Assembly: GCF_003263515.1 (NCBI RefSeq)
Contig: NZ_JYDE01000012.1
Span: forward strand, 24,774 to 88,773
Direction: 5' to 3'
From: Rahnella inusitata
Lineage (GTDB): Bacteria > Pseudomonadota > Gammaproteobacteria > Enterobacterales > Enterobacteriaceae
DNA: 64,000 nucleotides
Position numbers and translations under genes: made by a program. The notes below the pieces were generated by a model. It did not search any database, was not told the origin of the DNA, and worked only from the letters and a program-made list of their open reading frames with translations. Shown here in pieces: positions 27,632 through 38,456 of the stretch; the stretch's first letter is position 1; each line of letters starts with the position of its first letter.

Positions 27632-29224
27632 TCACAACCCCGGAGCCTTCCACATAGACGTCGTCAGATGCCTGTCCACCAGCCCCAGCTGGTCAGCATA
27701 CACCGCCTGCCAGTTAGCCTTCTGCGCAAGATACAGTTCATGGTTTGCCGCCACAGGCTGATACTCCCGCTCCCAGCGCACCAGTGCTTCACCCGTTTCG
27801 GCGAGTGACGAATACACGCCCGCTGCGACTCCCGCCGCAATCGCGCAGCCTAACGCCGTGGCTTCTTTCACTACCGGCACGTTGACCGGCACGCCGGTGA
27901 CGTCACTCAAAATCTGACACCACAACTTGCCTTTCGAACCCCCGCCGGAGAACACCAGCGATTTGGCGCGAATGCCGGAGAAGCTGGCGATCATGTCCAG
28001 ATTGCAGGCCGAAACGATGGCGGCGTTTTCTTCCAGCGCGCGGAACAGCGTCGGTTTGTTGCATTTTTCAGGGTCGATGGAGAGATTGATGAATGACGGT
28101 GCGGCGTGATACCAGTTTTTGAAATGCATGGCGTCGGAGAACACTGGCGTAACGCCCCAGGAACCGACCGGTACGCGCGCGGCCATGTCTTCCAGCAGGC
28201 TGTAGGTATCGACGCCAAGTCGCTGAGCGAGGGTTTTCTCCTCGGTGCAGAACGCATCGCGGAACCAGCGCATGGTCAGGCCGGTGAAGAAACTAATGGA
28301 TTCTGCCTGCGCCATACCGGGGATGACGTGCGGATTGACGCGGATATTCATTTCAGGGTCAGTGATCGGCGCGGGCAGATTGACGATCTGCTGCCAGAAA
28401 GTGCCGCCGAGCACCGCCGTCTGTCCGGGGCGTACCAGCCCGAGGCCGAGCGTGCCGAGCTGGGCATCGCCGCCGCCCATGCCGACCGGCGTGCCGGCCC
28501 GCAGCCCGCAGCCCTCCGCCGCGCTGGCGGTGACGTATCCGAGACGCGTCCCGGTTTCTGCCACCGGCGAAAGCATGTCGGCGCGCAGACCGGCCATGTC
28601 CAGCAGCTCTGGCCGCCAGTTGCGCGTGGCCAAATCCAGCATGCCGGTGGTGCCCGCATTGGAAGGATCCACGGCCAGCTCGCCGCTGAGCTTATAGGCC
28701 AGCCAGTCACTGATCATCGTGACCGTCGCCGCCTGGCGGTAAATATCCGGGCGATGGTGCGCCAGCCACAGCAGGCGAGGCATGGCGCTCAGCGCCAGCG
28801 TCTGCCCTGAGCATTCATACACTTCGCGCTCAAACTGAAAATCATGGATTTCTTTCAGTTCAGAAACTTCACGGCTGGCGCGGGCATCGACGTTGGCGCA
28901 GGCCCAGATCGGTTCACCGGATTTGTCATAAAGGACGATGCCTTCGCGCATGGAACAGGCGGCCACGGCGCGGATGGCGGAGGCGGGGAGGTGCGCTTCG
29001 TGCAGCGCCTGGCGGATGCACTGACAGGCCAGCTGCCAGTTTTTTTGCAGATCGAATTCCATCGAGCCGGGCACATCCGGCACGGCCAGATGGATCCACT
29101 CGGCCTGTCCGGCGGCGATTTGCTCGCCTTCGAGATTGAAAATCACCGCGCGGACGCTGCCGGTGCCGGCGTCCAGCGCCATTAAATAGCTACGATCGTC
29201 GTCAGAGTTCAGGGTTGAGGTCAT
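27632..29224 (-). CDS. lsrK: Autoinducer-2 kinase
   Basis: 530 residues, same as E. coli LsrK. FGGY-family carbohydrate kinase that phosphorylates internalised AI-2 (DPD) to phospho-AI-2, the inducer that releases LsrR. N-terminal [17 protein letters not shown] is the phosphate-binding motif, and C-terminal [17 protein letters not shown] the adenosine motif. Start ATG 29222-29224 gives the E. coli length; a GTG 11 codons upstream is also in frame. It lies 70 bp downstream of lsrR. Confidence 0.95.
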   Translation of the reverse strand: MTSTLNSDDDRSYLMALDAGTGSVRAVIFNLEGEQIAAGQAEWIHLAVPDVPGSMEFDLQKNWQLACQCIRQALHEAHLPASAIRAVAACSMREGIVLYDKSGEPIWACANVDARASREVSELKEIHDFQFEREVYECSGQTLALSAMPRLLWLAHHRPDIYRQAATVTMISDWLAYKLSGELAVDPSNAGTTGMLDLATRNWRPELLDMAGLRADMLSPVAETGTRLGYVTASAAEGCGLRAGTPVGMGGGDAQLGTLGLGLVRPGQTAVLGGTFWQQIVNLPAPITDPEMNIRVNPHVIPGMAQAESISFFTGLTMRWFRDAFCTEEKTLAQRLGVDTYSLLEDMAARVPVGSWGVTPVFSDAMHFKNWYHAAPSFINLSIDPEKCNKPTLFRALEENAAIVSACNLDMIASFSGIRAKSLVFSGGGSKGKLWCQILSDVTGVPVNVPVVKEATALGCAIAAGVAAGVYSSLAETGEALVRWEREYQPVAANHELYLAQKANWQAVYADQLGLVDRHLTTSMWKAPGL

Positions 29225-29294
29225 CGCCAGTTTCTCTCGTGCCGGTTTATCGGGCACCTGTTACCTGACCGCCACACCCCATAAACCCTGCGGG

Positions 29295-30281
29295 TCAGCC
29301 GAGCAGCGCCAGCATGGCTCTTGCTGTGCTCTCTTCAGTAACCAGTGCGTTAATGCGTTTACCTTTCAGCGCCGCGACAATCGCCTCGGCTTTTTCGACG
29401 CCGCCCGCCACGCCGAGTACGGTCGGGATACTGGCCAGTTCATCGGGCGCGACGGCGATGAGCTCATCGTGGATCGCCATATTTTCCGCCAGCTCGCCAT
29501 TGCGCTGCATAAAGAATCCAAGAATGTCGCCGACCGCGCCCTTGCGGCCAAAGAGCAGTTGCTCACCTTCGCTGATGTAACCGGAGCGTAAAATCGTTGC
29601 TTCCTGTTTCTGATTCAGCGAACCGATGCCGACCACTGCGATATCGGCGGCGCAGGCCGCGAGCATCACGTCGTGGACGTTACGCTCTTGTCGAAAAATC
29701 GCCGCGACGCTGGCCGAAGACGCACGCAACGGTGCCGGAATAATGCTCACACCACAGGCCGCGTCGAGCTGGCCGATGCCGGTCATGTAAGGCCCGACGC
29801 CGCCGGACAACGTGACCATGCGGATCTGCTGTGAAGAGATAAAACCGCTCAGGTGTTGAAGCGTACTCATCGCTGTTTCACCAAAACCTACCGCCAGCAG
29901 CTGTTCCGGTTTGAGCAACGTCATCAGCATATGCGCCGCGCCAACGCCCAGACGTGCGCTCAGCGAACCGTCGGCCAGCTGCGGCAGCACGCGGATCTGC
30001 TGTAAACCAAAACGTTCCAGCAGGGTGTTTTCCAGCGACAAACATCCCTCAAAACGCGAGTTGATTTGCACGCGGATCACGCCCGACTGACGGCCTTTCT
30101 CCAGCAGGCGCGATACTTTCAGCCGCGTCAGCCCGAGCCGTTCACCAATCTCATTCTGGGTCAGGCCGTCGTGGTAATAGAACCACGCGGTGCGCGCCAG
30201 CAGTTCCTCTTCACCCATGCTGAATTCCAGATGGTTAGTCAAATCGGACAGGTTCGTTTTCTTGCCATTCTCAGAAGTCAT
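29295..30281 (-). CDS. lsrR: LsrR, repressor of the lsr operon
   Basis: 328-residue SorC/DeoR-like regulator. The helix-turn-helix ([20 protein letters not shown]) near the N-terminus and the C-terminal phospho-sugar-binding domain ([20 protein letters not shown]) match LsrR along the length. It represses its own and the lsrA promoter; phospho-AI-2 relieves repression. The ATG at 30279-30281 is preferred over a GTG three codons upstream, though neither has a strong ribosome site. It is divergent from lsrACDBFG. Confidence 0.95.
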   Translation of the reverse strand: MTSENGKKTNLSDLTNHLEFSMGEEELLARTAWFYYHDGLTQNEIGERLGLTRLKVSRLLEKGRQSGVIRVQINSRFEGCLSLENTLLERFGLQQIRVLPQLADGSLSARLGVGAAHMLMTLLKPEQLLAVGFGETAMSTLQHLSGFISSQQIRMVTLSGGVGPYMTGIGQLDAACGVSIIPAPLRASSASVAAIFRQERNVHDVMLAACAADIAVVGIGSLNQKQEATILRSGYISEGEQLLFGRKGAVGDILGFFMQRNGELAENMAIHDELIAVAPDELASIPTVLGVAGGVEKAEAIVAALKGKRINALVTEESTARAMLALLG

Positions 30282-30512
30282 AGTGAACACTTATCAAAAT
30301 GTAGATCAATTGTTCGTTAACAAAATGTTGTTAACTGTGATGTGTCTGGCAAATCCTGAATGATTGCCGCCTGAATCATATCGCAGAGTATATGAGTTGA
30401 ACAAACTGTGATCGATGCAAAAGTTTTCCTGCCCGCCGCAGACTAGGTTTATGAACATTGTTAAACAATAAATACATTTGTTCATTTAATGTATCCGGTC
30501 TGAGGGTGATGT
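30282..30512. promoter_or_regulatory. lsrR-lsrA divergent control region with candidate LsrR sites
   Basis: Two A/T-rich inverted-repeat clusters are visible: TTGTTCGTTAACAAAATGTT around 30310-30334, next to lsrR, and TGAACATTGTTAAACAA...TTTGTTCAT at 30452-30485, next to lsrA. They share TGAACA/TGTTC and GTTAAC half-sites and flank both promoters, as expected for LsrR. TGTGATCGATGCAAAA (30407-30422) has one good CRP half only. cAMP-CRP control is known for lsr in E. coli. Confidence 0.55.
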
Positions 30513-32066
30513 ATGCAGCAGCCAGAACAGGTCTTAGCCTCAACCACGTTGCTGTTACAGGTCAGCGGCCTCAGCAAAAGCTTTTCCGGCGTGGCGGTAC
30601 TGAAAGATATCGGTTTCAGTCTGCACGCCGGGGAAGTTCACGCGCTGTTGGGTGGGAACGGGGCAGGGAAATCCACGCTGATGAAAATCATCGCCGGTGT
30701 AGAAACCGCTGACTGCGGCGAAATGCAGCTCGGCGGTGCACCGCTGTCGGGGCTAACACCGGCGAAAGCGCATCAGGCGGGCATTTATCTGGTGCCGCAG
30801 GAGCCGATGCTGTTTCCGAGCCTGACCGTACGTGAAAATATCCTGTTCCGTTTACCCGCCCGTCAGGCCAGCGAGAAAAAACTGATCGAAACGCTGACCG
30901 GCCTGGGCTGCAATCTTCCGCTCGGCGCGCTGGCTGGAACGCTGGAGGTGGCTGATCAGCAGCTGGTGGAAATCCTGCGCGGTCTGATGCGCGACGCACG
31001 TTTGTTGATCCTTGATGAACCGACCGCCTCCCTGACGCCCGCCGAATCCGCCCGCCTGTTTACGCAGGTTCGTCATCTCACCGCGAAAGGCGTCGGCGTG
31101 GTGTTTATCTCCCACAAGCTGCCGGAAATCCGCGCGATTGCCGACCGGGTCAGCGTGATGCGCGACGGAAAAATTGCCCTCAGCGGCACGCTGGCTGAAC
31201 TCGATAACGATGCGCTGATCCGCGCCATCACGCCGCATACGCAGGACTTGGCGCTGCCCGCCGAACAAAAGCTGTGGCTGGATTTGCCTGGTCAACGGCG
31301 CAATGTCAAAGGGCGCGAACCGGTCTTGCAGGTAGAAAATCTCACCGGAGAAGGCTTCATCGATATTTCGTTTAGCGCCCGCGCCGGGGAAATCGTCGGG
31401 CTGGCAGGCGTTGTCGGGGCAGGTCGAACCGAACTGGCAGAAACGCTGTACGGCCTGCGCGAGGCAAAAAGCGGTCAGGTGCGTCTGATGCAGCAGGACA
31501 TCAGTGGGCTGAATACGTTGCAACGCCTGCAAAAGGGGCTGGTGTATCTGCCGGAGGACCGGCAGGCATCCGGCTTGTATCTCGATGCACCGCTAAGCTG
31601 GAATACCACCTCGCTGACCTTTAACCGTCAGAGCTGGTGGCTCAACCTCAAACGCGAAGCGGCGGTGCTCGAACGTTATCACCGCGCGCTGGGGATTAAG
31701 TACCGCGACGGTTCACAAACCGCCCGCACGCTGTCCGGCGGCAATCAGCAGAAGCTGTTGATCGCCAAATGCCTGGAAGCGCAGCCTGCGGTGCTGATCG
31801 TCGATGAGCCGACGCGCGGCGTGGACGTCTCAGCCCGCGCCGATATCTATCAGCTGCTGCGCAACGTGGTTGAACAGAACGTCGCGGTGATCCTGATTTC
31901 TTCCGATCTGGATGAAATTGAGGCGCTGGCCGATCGCGTATTCGTCATGCATCAGGGCGAAATGAGCGGCGAATTGCAGGGCAGCGAGATAAACGTCAAC
32001 AACATTATGCACATCGCTTTTGGTAACCATCCCCAGACTGCCGCCACCGGAGGATCCTCATGCTAA
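30513..32066 (+). CDS. lsrA: AI-2 ABC transporter ATP-binding protein
   Basis: 517 residues with two ABC cassettes of the sugar-import class. The first has Walker [10 protein letters not shown] (about residues 48-56) and Walker [12 protein letters not shown]. The second has a degenerate P-loop [10 protein letters not shown] and the signature LSGGNQQK with [12 protein letters not shown]. This asymmetry is usual for LsrA/RbsA. It energises AI-2 uptake with LsrC/LsrD. The 3' end overlaps lsrC by 7 bp. Some E. coli strains carry truncated lsrA; this copy is full length. Confidence 0.95.
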   Translation: MQQPEQVLASTTLLLQVSGLSKSFSGVAVLKDIGFSLHAGEVHALLGGNGAGKSTLMKIIAGVETADCGEMQLGGAPLSGLTPAKAHQAGIYLVPQEPMLFPSLTVRENILFRLPARQASEKKLIETLTGLGCNLPLGALAGTLEVADQQLVEILRGLMRDARLLILDEPTASLTPAESARLFTQVRHLTAKGVGVVFISHKLPEIRAIADRVSVMRDGKIALSGTLAELDNDALIRAITPHTQDLALPAEQKLWLDLPGQRRNVKGREPVLQVENLTGEGFIDISFSARAGEIVGLAGVVGAGRTELAETLYGLREAKSGQVRLMQQDISGLNTLQRLQKGLVYLPEDRQASGLYLDAPLSWNTTSLTFNRQSWWLNLKREAAVLERYHRALGIKYRDGSQTARTLSGGNQQKLLIAKCLEAQPAVLIVDEPTRGVDVSARADIYQLLRNVVEQNVAVILISSDLDEIEALADRVFVMHQGEMSGELQGSEINVNNIMHIAFGNHPQTAATGGSSC

Positions 32067-33136
32067 AGCGGATACAAAACAACCGTGAACTGACCGCGCT
32101 GATGGCCATTATCGCGCTGTTTGCGTTGCTCGGCGTGATGGACCGGCAGTCGTTCAGCTTCCAGACGCTGAGCATGATTTTCGGCAGCGCGCAGATCCTG
32201 ATGCTGCTGGCGATGGGCGCGACGCTGGTCATGTTGACCCGCAATATTGACGTATCAGTAGGCTCGATCACCGGCTTGTGCGCTGTCACGCTTGGCGTGT
32301 TGCTTAACGGCGGTATGAATCTGGCGCTGGCCTGCGTCATCACGCTGGGGACCGGGCTGCTGGCCGGATTGTTCAACGGCGTACTGGTCGCGTGGTTACG
32401 CATTCCGGCGATAGTCGCGACGCTCGGTACGCTCGGGTTATATCGCGGGCTGATGCTGCTGATGACCGGCGGCAAATGGATTGAAGGTTTACCGGCGGGG
32501 CTGAAATCGTTGTCCGAGCCGGTATTCCTCGGCATTTCTGCGCTGGGCTGGGGAGTTATCGTACTGCTGGGCGCGATGTTGTGGATGCTCAGCCGCACCG
32601 CGTTTGGCCGCAGTTTCTACGCCGTCGGCGACAACTTACAGGGCGCGCGGCAGCTTGGCGTGGCGGTTAACCGCGTGCGCATTCTGGCATTTGGCATTAA
32701 CGGCATGATGGCGGCGATCGCCGGTATCGTCTTCGCCGCGCAAATCGGCTTTGTGCCCAATCAGACCGGCAGCGGGCTGGAAATGAAAGCCATCGCCGCC
32801 TGCGTGCTGGGCGGGATCAGCCTGCTCGGCGGCACCGGTTCGATTCTCGGTGCGGTGCTCGGCGCGTATTTCCTCACCCAAATCGACAGCGTGCTGGTGC
32901 TGCTCAGGCTGCCCGCCTGGTGGAACGATTTTATCGCCGGACTGGTGTTGCTGGCGGTGCTGGTATTCGACGGCAGGTTGCGGCAGGCGTTACAGAAAAA
33001 CCTGCGCCGCCAGAAATACGCCCGCTTCCTCTCTGCCAGTCAGCCCGAACAGAAAAAGCCTGCTGAGCGTAAACCCGGTCAGCAAAAGCATCTCACACGC
33101 CGGTTAAGCACCGGCAAAAAAGGCGGGGTGGCGTGA
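32060..33136 (+). CDS. lsrC: AI-2 ABC transporter permease LsrC
   Basis: 358 residues, about ten membrane segments, BPD_transp_2 (ribose-type) family, with signatures [20 protein letters not shown] and [20 protein letters not shown]. It forms the membrane channel with LsrD. The basic C-terminal tail (about 45 residues, Lys/Arg/Gln-rich) is somewhat longer than in E. coli. It is translationally coupled to lsrA (overlap) and to lsrD (TGATG). Confidence 0.95.
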   Translation: MLKRIQNNRELTALMAIIALFALLGVMDRQSFSFQTLSMIFGSAQILMLLAMGATLVMLTRNIDVSVGSITGLCAVTLGVLLNGGMNLALACVITLGTGLLAGLFNGVLVAWLRIPAIVATLGTLGLYRGLMLLMTGGKWIEGLPAGLKSLSEPVFLGISALGWGVIVLLGAMLWMLSRTAFGRSFYAVGDNLQGARQLGVAVNRVRILAFGINGMMAAIAGIVFAAQIGFVPNQTGSGLEMKAIAACVLGGISLLGGTGSILGAVLGAYFLTQIDSVLVLLRLPAWWNDFIAGLVLLAVLVFDGRLRQALQKNLRRQKYARFLSASQPEQKKPAERKPGQQKHLTRRLSTGKKGGVA

Positions 33137-34158
33137 TGAAAATTCTTCAACAGTATGGCTGGGAGGCGGCGCTGCTGGCGTTGCTGATACTGGAGATTCT
33201 GCTGTTTGGCTTCGTAAATCCAAGAATGCTCGATGCCAATACGCTGCTGTTCAGCACCAGTGATTTCATCACTATCGGCATTGTGGCACTGCCGCTGACG
33301 CTGGTGATTGTCAGCGGTGGGATCGACATTTCCTTCGGCTCAACCATCGGCCTGTGCGCCATAGCACTCGGCGTCTTGTGTCAGGCCGGTGTGCCGCTGG
33401 CGCTGGCGATAGCTCTCACGCTGGCACTCGGCGCCGCCTGCGGTTTACTCAACGCGGCGCTGATCCTCTATACCGGCGTCAATCCGCTGGTGATAACGCT
33501 CGGCACGCTGTACCTGTTCGGTGGCAGCGCCTTGCTGCTCTCCGGGCTGGCGGGCGCGACCGGCTTTGAAGGCATCGGTAATTTCCCGGATGCCTTCACC
33601 AATTTTGCCAATCAGGTGGTGCTCGGCCTGCCGATGCCGCTGTTGATTTTCCTCGCCGCCACGCTGTTTTTCTGGCTGCTGATGCACCGCAGTCGCACCG
33701 GGCGCAACGTGTTTCTCATCGGCCAGAACGCCCGTGTGGCGCGCTACGGTGCGCTGCCGGTCAGCCGGACAGTCTTTGCGTTGTACGGCATGACCGGGCT
33801 GGCGTCGGCGGTAGCGGCAATCCTGATGACCTCTTATTTCGGCTCGGCGCGTTCCGATCTCGGCAATGCGCTGCTGATGCCTGCGATCACTGCCGTGGTG
33901 CTCGGTGGCGCGAATATCTACGGCGGTTCGGGTTCCATTCTCGGCACGGCGCTGGCGACGCTGCTGATCGGCTACTTACAACAGGGCCTGCAGATGGTCG
34001 GCGTTTCCAGTCAGGTTTCCAGCGCGCTGTCCGGTGCGCTGCTGATTCTGGTGGTAATTGGCCGCTCTGCCAGCCTTAACCGGGGTCTTATCCGCAGTGT
34101 TTTCCAGCGTTACCGCCAGCGCTGGTCTGCGTCTTCTCCTTCTTTATTATCCAAATGA
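33136..34158 (+). CDS. lsrD: AI-2 ABC transporter permease LsrD
   Basis: 340 residues, second permease subunit, with [20 protein letters not shown] and [18 protein letters not shown] typical of LsrD. Start ATG overlaps the lsrC stop (TGATG); a GTG one codon upstream is possible. Full-length membrane topology is visible. Confidence 0.95.
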   Translation: MKILQQYGWEAALLALLILEILLFGFVNPRMLDANTLLFSTSDFITIGIVALPLTLVIVSGGIDISFGSTIGLCAIALGVLCQAGVPLALAIALTLALGAACGLLNAALILYTGVNPLVITLGTLYLFGGSALLLSGLAGATGFEGIGNFPDAFTNFANQVVLGLPMPLLIFLAATLFFWLLMHRSRTGRNVFLIGQNARVARYGALPVSRTVFALYGMTGLASAVAAILMTSYFGSARSDLGNALLMPAITAVVLGGANIYGGSGSILGTALATLLIGYLQQGLQMVGVSSQVSSALSGALLILVVIGRSASLNRGLIRSVFQRYRQRWSASSPSLLSK

Positions 34159-34171
34159 ACCGGGGTGCAAG

Positions 34172-35188
34172 ATGAAAACGAAAATGCTGAAAACCATGCT
34201 GATCGCCAGTGCCGTCAGCCTCGCCTGCCTGAGTGCGCAGGCTGCTGAACGCATCGCCTTTATTCCAAAACTGGTCGGCGTCGGATACTTCACCAGCGGC
34301 GGCAACGGGGCGACGGCGGCGGGCAAAGCGTTGGGCGTCGATGTTACCTACGACGGCCCGACCGAACCGAGCGTGTCCGGTCAGGTGCAGATGATCAATA
34401 ACTTCGTCAATCAGGGCTACAACGCGATTGTCGTTGCAGCCGTTTCACCGGACGGCCTTTGTCCGGCACTGAAACGGGCCATGCAGCGCGGCGTGAAAGT
34501 GCTGACCTGGGATTCCGATACCAAGCCGGAGTGCCGCTCGATTTACATCAATCAGGGCACGCCGCAGCAGCTCGGCTCGATGCTGGTGGATATGACCGCC
34601 AGTCAGGTTAAAAAAGAGAAAGCCAAAGTCGCATTCTTCTATTCCAGCCCGACAGTGACGGATCAGAACCAGTGGGTAAAAGAGGCGAAATCTAAAATCG
34701 CCAAAGAGCATCCGGGATGGGAAATTGTGACCACGCAGTACGGCTATAACGACGCCACCAAATCCCTGCAAACCGCCGAAGGGATCCTGAAATCTTATGG
34801 CGACCTGGATGCGATTATCGCGCCGGACGCCAACGCTTTACCGGCAGCGGCGCAGGCGGCGGAAAACCTCAAACGTAAAGACGTGACCATTGTCGGCTTC
34901 AGCACGCCAAACGTGATGCGGCCTTACGTCGAGCGCGGCACGGTCAAACAGTTCGGCCTGTGGGACGTCGTCAGTCAGGGCAAGATTTCGGTATATGTCG
35001 CCGATCAGTTATTGAAAAAAGGTGACCTGAACGTGGGTGACAAACTGGATGTGCCGGACGTCGGGACGGTTGAAGTGGTACCGAACAGCATGCAGGGCTA
35101 CCAGTACGAGGCCAAAGGTAACGGCATTGTTCTGCTGCCGGAACGCGTGGTCTTCACCAAAGACAACATCGGTAAATACGATTTCTGA
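34172..35188 (+). CDS. lsrB: AI-2-binding periplasmic protein LsrB
   Basis: 338 residues with an N-terminal Sec signal peptide ([20 protein letters not shown], cleavage after SAQA). Periplasmic binding protein of the ribose/LsrB class that captures the R-THMF form of AI-2. Conserved ligand-region segments include [36 protein letters not shown] and [13 protein letters not shown]; the Lys, Asp and Pro-Ala ligand contacts described for LsrB appear kept. It begins 13 bp after lsrD. Confidence 0.95.
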   Translation: MKTKMLKTMLIASAVSLACLSAQAAERIAFIPKLVGVGYFTSGGNGATAAGKALGVDVTYDGPTEPSVSGQVQMINNFVNQGYNAIVVAAVSPDGLCPALKRAMQRGVKVLTWDSDTKPECRSIYINQGTPQQLGSMLVDMTASQVKKEKAKVAFFYSSPTVTDQNQWVKEAKSKIAKEHPGWEIVTTQYGYNDATKSLQTAEGILKSYGDLDAIIAPDANALPAAAQAAENLKRKDVTIVGFSTPNVMRPYVERGTVKQFGLWDVVSQGKISVYVADQLLKKGDLNVGDKLDVPDVGTVEVVPNSMQGYQYEAKGNGIVLLPERVVFTKDNIGKYDF

Positions 35189-35219
35189 CGATAACGGTTT
35201 TCGATAAAGGAGACACAAA

Positions 35220-36095
35220 ATGGCAGATTTGGACGATATCAGAGATGGCAAGAATTTCGGCATCGGCACGCCGCAGGAGAACCGGGCCTTTTTCCTCAAG
35301 GGCAGCGGCCAGCTGGACTGGGGGATGCAATCGCGTCTGGCAAGGATCTTCAATCCGGAGTCAGGCCGTACGGTGATGCTGGCCTTCGATCACGGCTATT
35401 TTCAGGGGCCGACCACCGGCCTTGAGCGCATCGACATCAATATTGCGCCGCTGTTTGCCCACACCGACGTGCTGATGTGTACCCGTGGCGTGCTGCGCAG
35501 CGTGGTGCCCGCGGCGGTCAATAAGCCGGTGGTGATGCGTGCCTCAGGCGGCAACTCAATCCTGACTGAGCTTTCCAATGAAACGGTGGCGGTCGCCATT
35601 GAAGACGCGCTGCGTCTGAACGTCGCGGCAATGGCGGCGCAGGTGTATATCGGCAGCGAATACGAACACCAGTCGATTAAAAACATTATTCAGCTGGTCG
35701 ATCAGGGGATGCGCTACGGCATGCCGACCATGGCGGTGACGGGCGTCGGCAAAGACATGGCGCGCGATCAACGGTATTTCTCACTGGCCACGCGCATCGC
35801 CGCCGAGATGGGGGCGAACATCATCAAAACGTATTTTGTGGATGAAGGTTTCGAACGCATCGCCGCCGGCTGTCCGGTGCCGATCGTTATCGCCGGGGGC
35901 AAAAAACTGCCCGAACGCGAGGCGCTGGAAATGTGTTTTAAAGCGCTCGATCAGGGCGCATCGGGCGTCGATATGGGACGCAACATCTTCCAGTCGGAGT
36001 CGCCGGTCGCGATGCTCCATGCGGTTAAAGCCGTGGTGCATGAAAATGCCAGCGTGGCGCATGCCTACGAACTGTTTCTGAGCGAGAAGGGGTAA
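35220..36095 (+). CDS. lsrF: 3-hydroxy-5-phosphonooxypentane-2,4-dione thiolase
   Basis: 291 residues, equal to E. coli LsrF. Class I aldolase-like TIM barrel that transfers an acetyl group from 3-hydroxy-2,4-pentanedione 5-phosphate to coenzyme A, completing P-AI-2 breakdown. The active-site Lys203 is in [14 protein letters not shown] has AAAGGAG upstream. lsrG follows after 3 bp. Confidence 0.95.
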   Translation: MADLDDIRDGKNFGIGTPQENRAFFLKGSGQLDWGMQSRLARIFNPESGRTVMLAFDHGYFQGPTTGLERIDINIAPLFAHTDVLMCTRGVLRSVVPAAVNKPVVMRASGGNSILTELSNETVAVAIEDALRLNVAAMAAQVYIGSEYEHQSIKNIIQLVDQGMRYGMPTMAVTGVGKDMARDQRYFSLATRIAAEMGANIIKTYFVDEGFERIAAGCPVPIVIAGGKKLPEREALEMCFKALDQGASGVDMGRNIFQSESPVAMLHAVKAVVHENASVAHAYELFLSEKG

Positions 36096-36098
36096 ATC

Positions 36099-36389
36099 AT
36101 GGAAGTGACACTGGTTGAAATTAATGTCCAGCCGGACAAAATTGACGCGTTTCTGGAAGTCTTTCACGCGAATCATCTCGGCGCGGTTCAGGAACCCGGA
36201 AATCTGAGGTTCGACGTGTTGCAGGATGCAGACGTGGCAACGCGGTTTTTTATCTATGAAGCCTATGTGGATGAGGCTGCGGTACTGGCGCACAAAAAAA
36301 CGCCGCACTATCTGGCGTGCGTGGAAGCGTTAGAAGGGATTATGTCGCAGGGGAGGAAGAAAACGGTGTTTAAAGGAATATATCCGTAA
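36099..36389 (+). CDS. lsrG: (4S)-4-hydroxy-5-phosphonooxypentane-2,3-dione isomerase
   Basis: 96 residues, ABM-fold (antibiotic biosynthesis monooxygenase-like) protein that isomerises phospho-AI-2 to the LsrF substrate. Matches LsrG in length and sequence ([35 protein letters not shown]). Last gene of the lsr operon. Confidence 0.95.
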   Translation: MEVTLVEINVQPDKIDAFLEVFHANHLGAVQEPGNLRFDVLQDADVATRFFIYEAYVDEAAVLAHKKTPHYLACVEALEGIMSQGRKKTVFKGIYP

Positions 36390-36683
36390 GCACGGAGTAA
36401 CCCCTCAGTACTTTACGATAACCCTAAACCCCACTAACGCCATCCGTAATGCAAGGTACCCGTCTGACAGACCGGGTACCTGTACAACTCATGCAACGTC
36501 CATCTTCCGTTACATTCCTATTTCCAGGCTATCTTCCAGTTCCTTGATAAATATCTTTATTATCATTCATTTCTACACTAATCCCCGTATTCTGTGCGCG
36601 TATTTTCATCCTCAGTCTTTTCAGATGTGAGGCCAAAATAATCAGTTGATCACGTACGACAACTGGCGTACATTGGAGGGCGT
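36390..36683. other. lsrG downstream region with hairpin 36455-36480
   Basis: 294 bp with no gene. The perfect arms GGTACCCG / CGGGTACC around TCTGACAGA form a strong hairpin (36455-36480) without a T run, a likely lsr operon 3' end. Just before the next gene, GTACG-N8-CGTAC (36654-36671) is an inverted repeat that could be the operator of the two-gene unit that follows. Confidence 0.55.
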
Positions 36684-36980
36684 GTGGGGTTTAAAGACAT
36701 TAAGCGCAGGGTCATTGAGTGTTTACGGGCGGGGGATATTGAGTTTGCTGTCCGGCGCGATGTGGACCTTAAGAATTTATTAAGTACCGGTGATGTGTCT
36801 GTGCCGGAGGTCATCAATGTGATTATGCGGGCAGGTGGGGCCGATCACCGGATGAGCCCTCATCATTATGACAGCAGTGTTGATGTACACATTATTACAG
36901 TGACCTGCGCAGGCTTACATTGGTATATCAAATGGTATTTCGATGAACCGGCCAGCGTATTTATCAGCGTTCATCATTAA
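36684..36980 (+). CDS. MqsR-like putative toxin (first gene of a toxin-antitoxin-like pair)
   Basis: 98 residues, GTG start with GGAGG 4 bp upstream. Order of features resembles MqsR/RelE-fold mRNA interferases: an N-terminal helix (DIKRRVIECLRAGDIEF), a helical segment with LLSTGDVSVPEVINVIMRAG, then SPHHYDSSVDVHIIT and a C-terminal strand pair WYIKWYF...FISVHH. The His-rich SPHH and terminal HH could be catalytic. I do not recognise a named family with certainty. The gene order (toxin first, zinc-finger protein second, 9-bp gap) is that of mqsRA. Toxicity is inference. Confidence 0.5.
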   Translation: MGFKDIKRRVIECLRAGDIEFAVRRDVDLKNLLSTGDVSVPEVINVIMRAGGADHRMSPHHYDSSVDVHIITVTCAGLHWYIKWYFDEPASVFISVHH

Positions 36981-36989
36981 AGGGAAATT

Positions 36990-37583
36990 ATGAAAATCTA
37001 CAAAGTGGGTGATGAGAAACGGGCGGCGTGCGAGGTGTGTCAGTCTTTTCAGACGGTCAGCTTCCAGCTGCGCGATGTGCCTTTCAGCGATGGTAGCGGG
37101 CTGGTGAAGAACGTGGTGGTGGGGGTTTGTAAAACCTGCGACAGCGTGGCATTGCTGCCGTTCCAGTCGGTTCCTGCGGTGAAGAAGCAGCTGGAAACAC
37201 AACGTAAGGCCGTGGAAAGCCGCGTGCCTGCGCATATGATCGATATCCTCAACCTGGCAAGCGCCAAACTGGGTGCGACGCCGGAATTTATTCCGCTGCT
37301 GATGAAATATTATATCCATATGTTGGCGACCCATCCGGTGGCCGCCGTGCAACTGGTGCAGCTTCTCACTTCTGAGCTGGCAACCGGTCTGGCGAATAAA
37401 CGCCTCTCGCTGAAAGGGCGTGAAATCCACAATGATATTAACGAGCTGAAATCCCTTTCTCAGATTTCCAACACCACGGAACTGCTCAAGGGCGTGGTGC
37501 TGGCCATTAACAACGATGTCCTCATCAACCCCGACAAACAGCGTATCGCGCACCTGAAAAGCCTCGTCGCGACGGTGGCGTAA
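36990..37583 (+). CDS. Zinc-finger protein, MqsA-like N-terminus (putative antitoxin)
   Basis: 197 residues. Cys14-x2-Cys17 and Cys47-x2-Cys50 (CEVCQSF, VCKTCDSV) with RDVPF between them copy the MqsA zinc-binding N-domain that contacts MqsR. The remaining ~140 residues are helical and do not show the expected Xre helix-turn-helix; a conserved-looking stretch is LSLKGREIHNDINELKSLSQ followed by ISNTTELLKG. So it is either a new antitoxin architecture or an unrelated zinc protein. It is in one transcript with the preceding gene and convergent with the ABC transporter ATPase (3-bp gap). Confidence 0.55.
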   Translation: MKIYKVGDEKRAACEVCQSFQTVSFQLRDVPFSDGSGLVKNVVVGVCKTCDSVALLPFQSVPAVKKQLETQRKAVESRVPAHMIDILNLASAKLGATPEFIPLLMKYYIHMLATHPVAAVQLVQLLTSELATGLANKRLSLKGREIHNDINELKSLSQISNTTELLKGVVLAINNDVLINPDKQRIAHLKSLVATVA

Positions 37584-37586
37584 GGC

Positions 37587-38432
37587 TTACAACACTTTCT
37601 CTAAAAACGCCTTCGTCCTTGCATGAACCGGCCGGTCGAGAACCTGTGAAGCGTCGCCGCTTTCAACGACGCGCCCGTCAACCATAAAGACCACCTGATC
37701 CGCCACCTGCCGCGCGAAGCCTATCTCATGCGTGACCACCACCAGCGTCACGCCGGACTCCGCCAGTTTCCTGATAACGTCCAGTACTTCACCAACCAGT
37801 TCAGGATCCAGCGCCGAGGTCGGCTCATCAAACAACATCACTTTCGGGTTGAGCGCCAGCGCGCGGGCGATAGCGATGCGTTGCTGCTGACCGCCGGAAA
37901 GATGGCGTGGCCAGGCAAGTGCTTTTTCGCGCAGGCCAACGGTGTCGAGCAGTTCATAGGCACGGACGATGGCCTGTTTGCGACTGAGATAGCCGTGAAC
38001 CACCGGCGCTTCGATGATGTTGTCCAGCACGGTCATGTGCGGGAACAGATTGAAATTCTGGAACACGTAGCCGACGTGTGTGCGCTGTTTGAGAATGGCG
38101 CGCTCTTTCAGCTCATACAGCGTGTCACCTTTACGGCGGTAACCAATGTAATCGCCGTCGATCTGGATAAACCCTTCGTCCACGCGTTCAAGATGATTGA
38201 TGGTGCGCAGCAGGGTCGATTTACCGGAGCCTGACGGGCCGAGAATCACCGTCACCGTGCCAGGCTCGATGTTCAGGCTGACATTATCCAGCGCCTTATG
38301 CGCGCCATAATATTTGCTGAGATTGTTGATCTCGATGCGCCCGACGGTGGCGGTATGAGGTTTATGGGGGAACAGCTGCTTAACAGGAGTTTCCGCCGGG
38401 CGGTTAACGAACAGATCAAAGGCTTCGGACAT
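37587..38432 (-). CDS. Polar amino-acid ABC transporter ATP-binding protein
   Basis: 281 residues. Walker A GPSGSGKSTLLR, Q-loop VFQNFNLFPH, signature HLSGGQQQRIAIARAL and Walker B VMLFDEPTSALDPE are of the GlnQ/HisP class. The ~28-residue N-terminal extension is unusual for the class. Last gene of a minus-strand set (binding protein, GNAT, permease, ATPase). The set matches the gene content of the Bacillus yxe operon, where the transporter is thought to import S-(2-succino)cysteine or related S-modified cysteines. Confidence 0.9.
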   Translation of the reverse strand: MSEAFDLFVNRPAETPVKQLFPHKPHTATVGRIEINNLSKYYGAHKALDNVSLNIEPGTVTVILGPSGSGKSTLLRTINHLERVDEGFIQIDGDYIGYRRKGDTLYELKERAILKQRTHVGYVFQNFNLFPHMTVLDNIIEAPVVHGYLSRKQAIVRAYELLDTVGLREKALAWPRHLSGGQQQRIAIARALALNPKVMLFDEPTSALDPELVGEVLDVIRKLAESGVTLVVVTHEIGFARQVADQVVFMVDGRVVESGDASQVLDRPVHARTKAFLEKVL

Positions 38433-38456
38433 GATGATTCTCCAGAAAGTGAGCCG

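Noticed and set aside
30407..30422. CRP site in the lsrR-lsrA region
   Set aside because: Only one half-site is good (TGTGA); the other (CAAAA) fits poorly. Mentioned only as a possibility.
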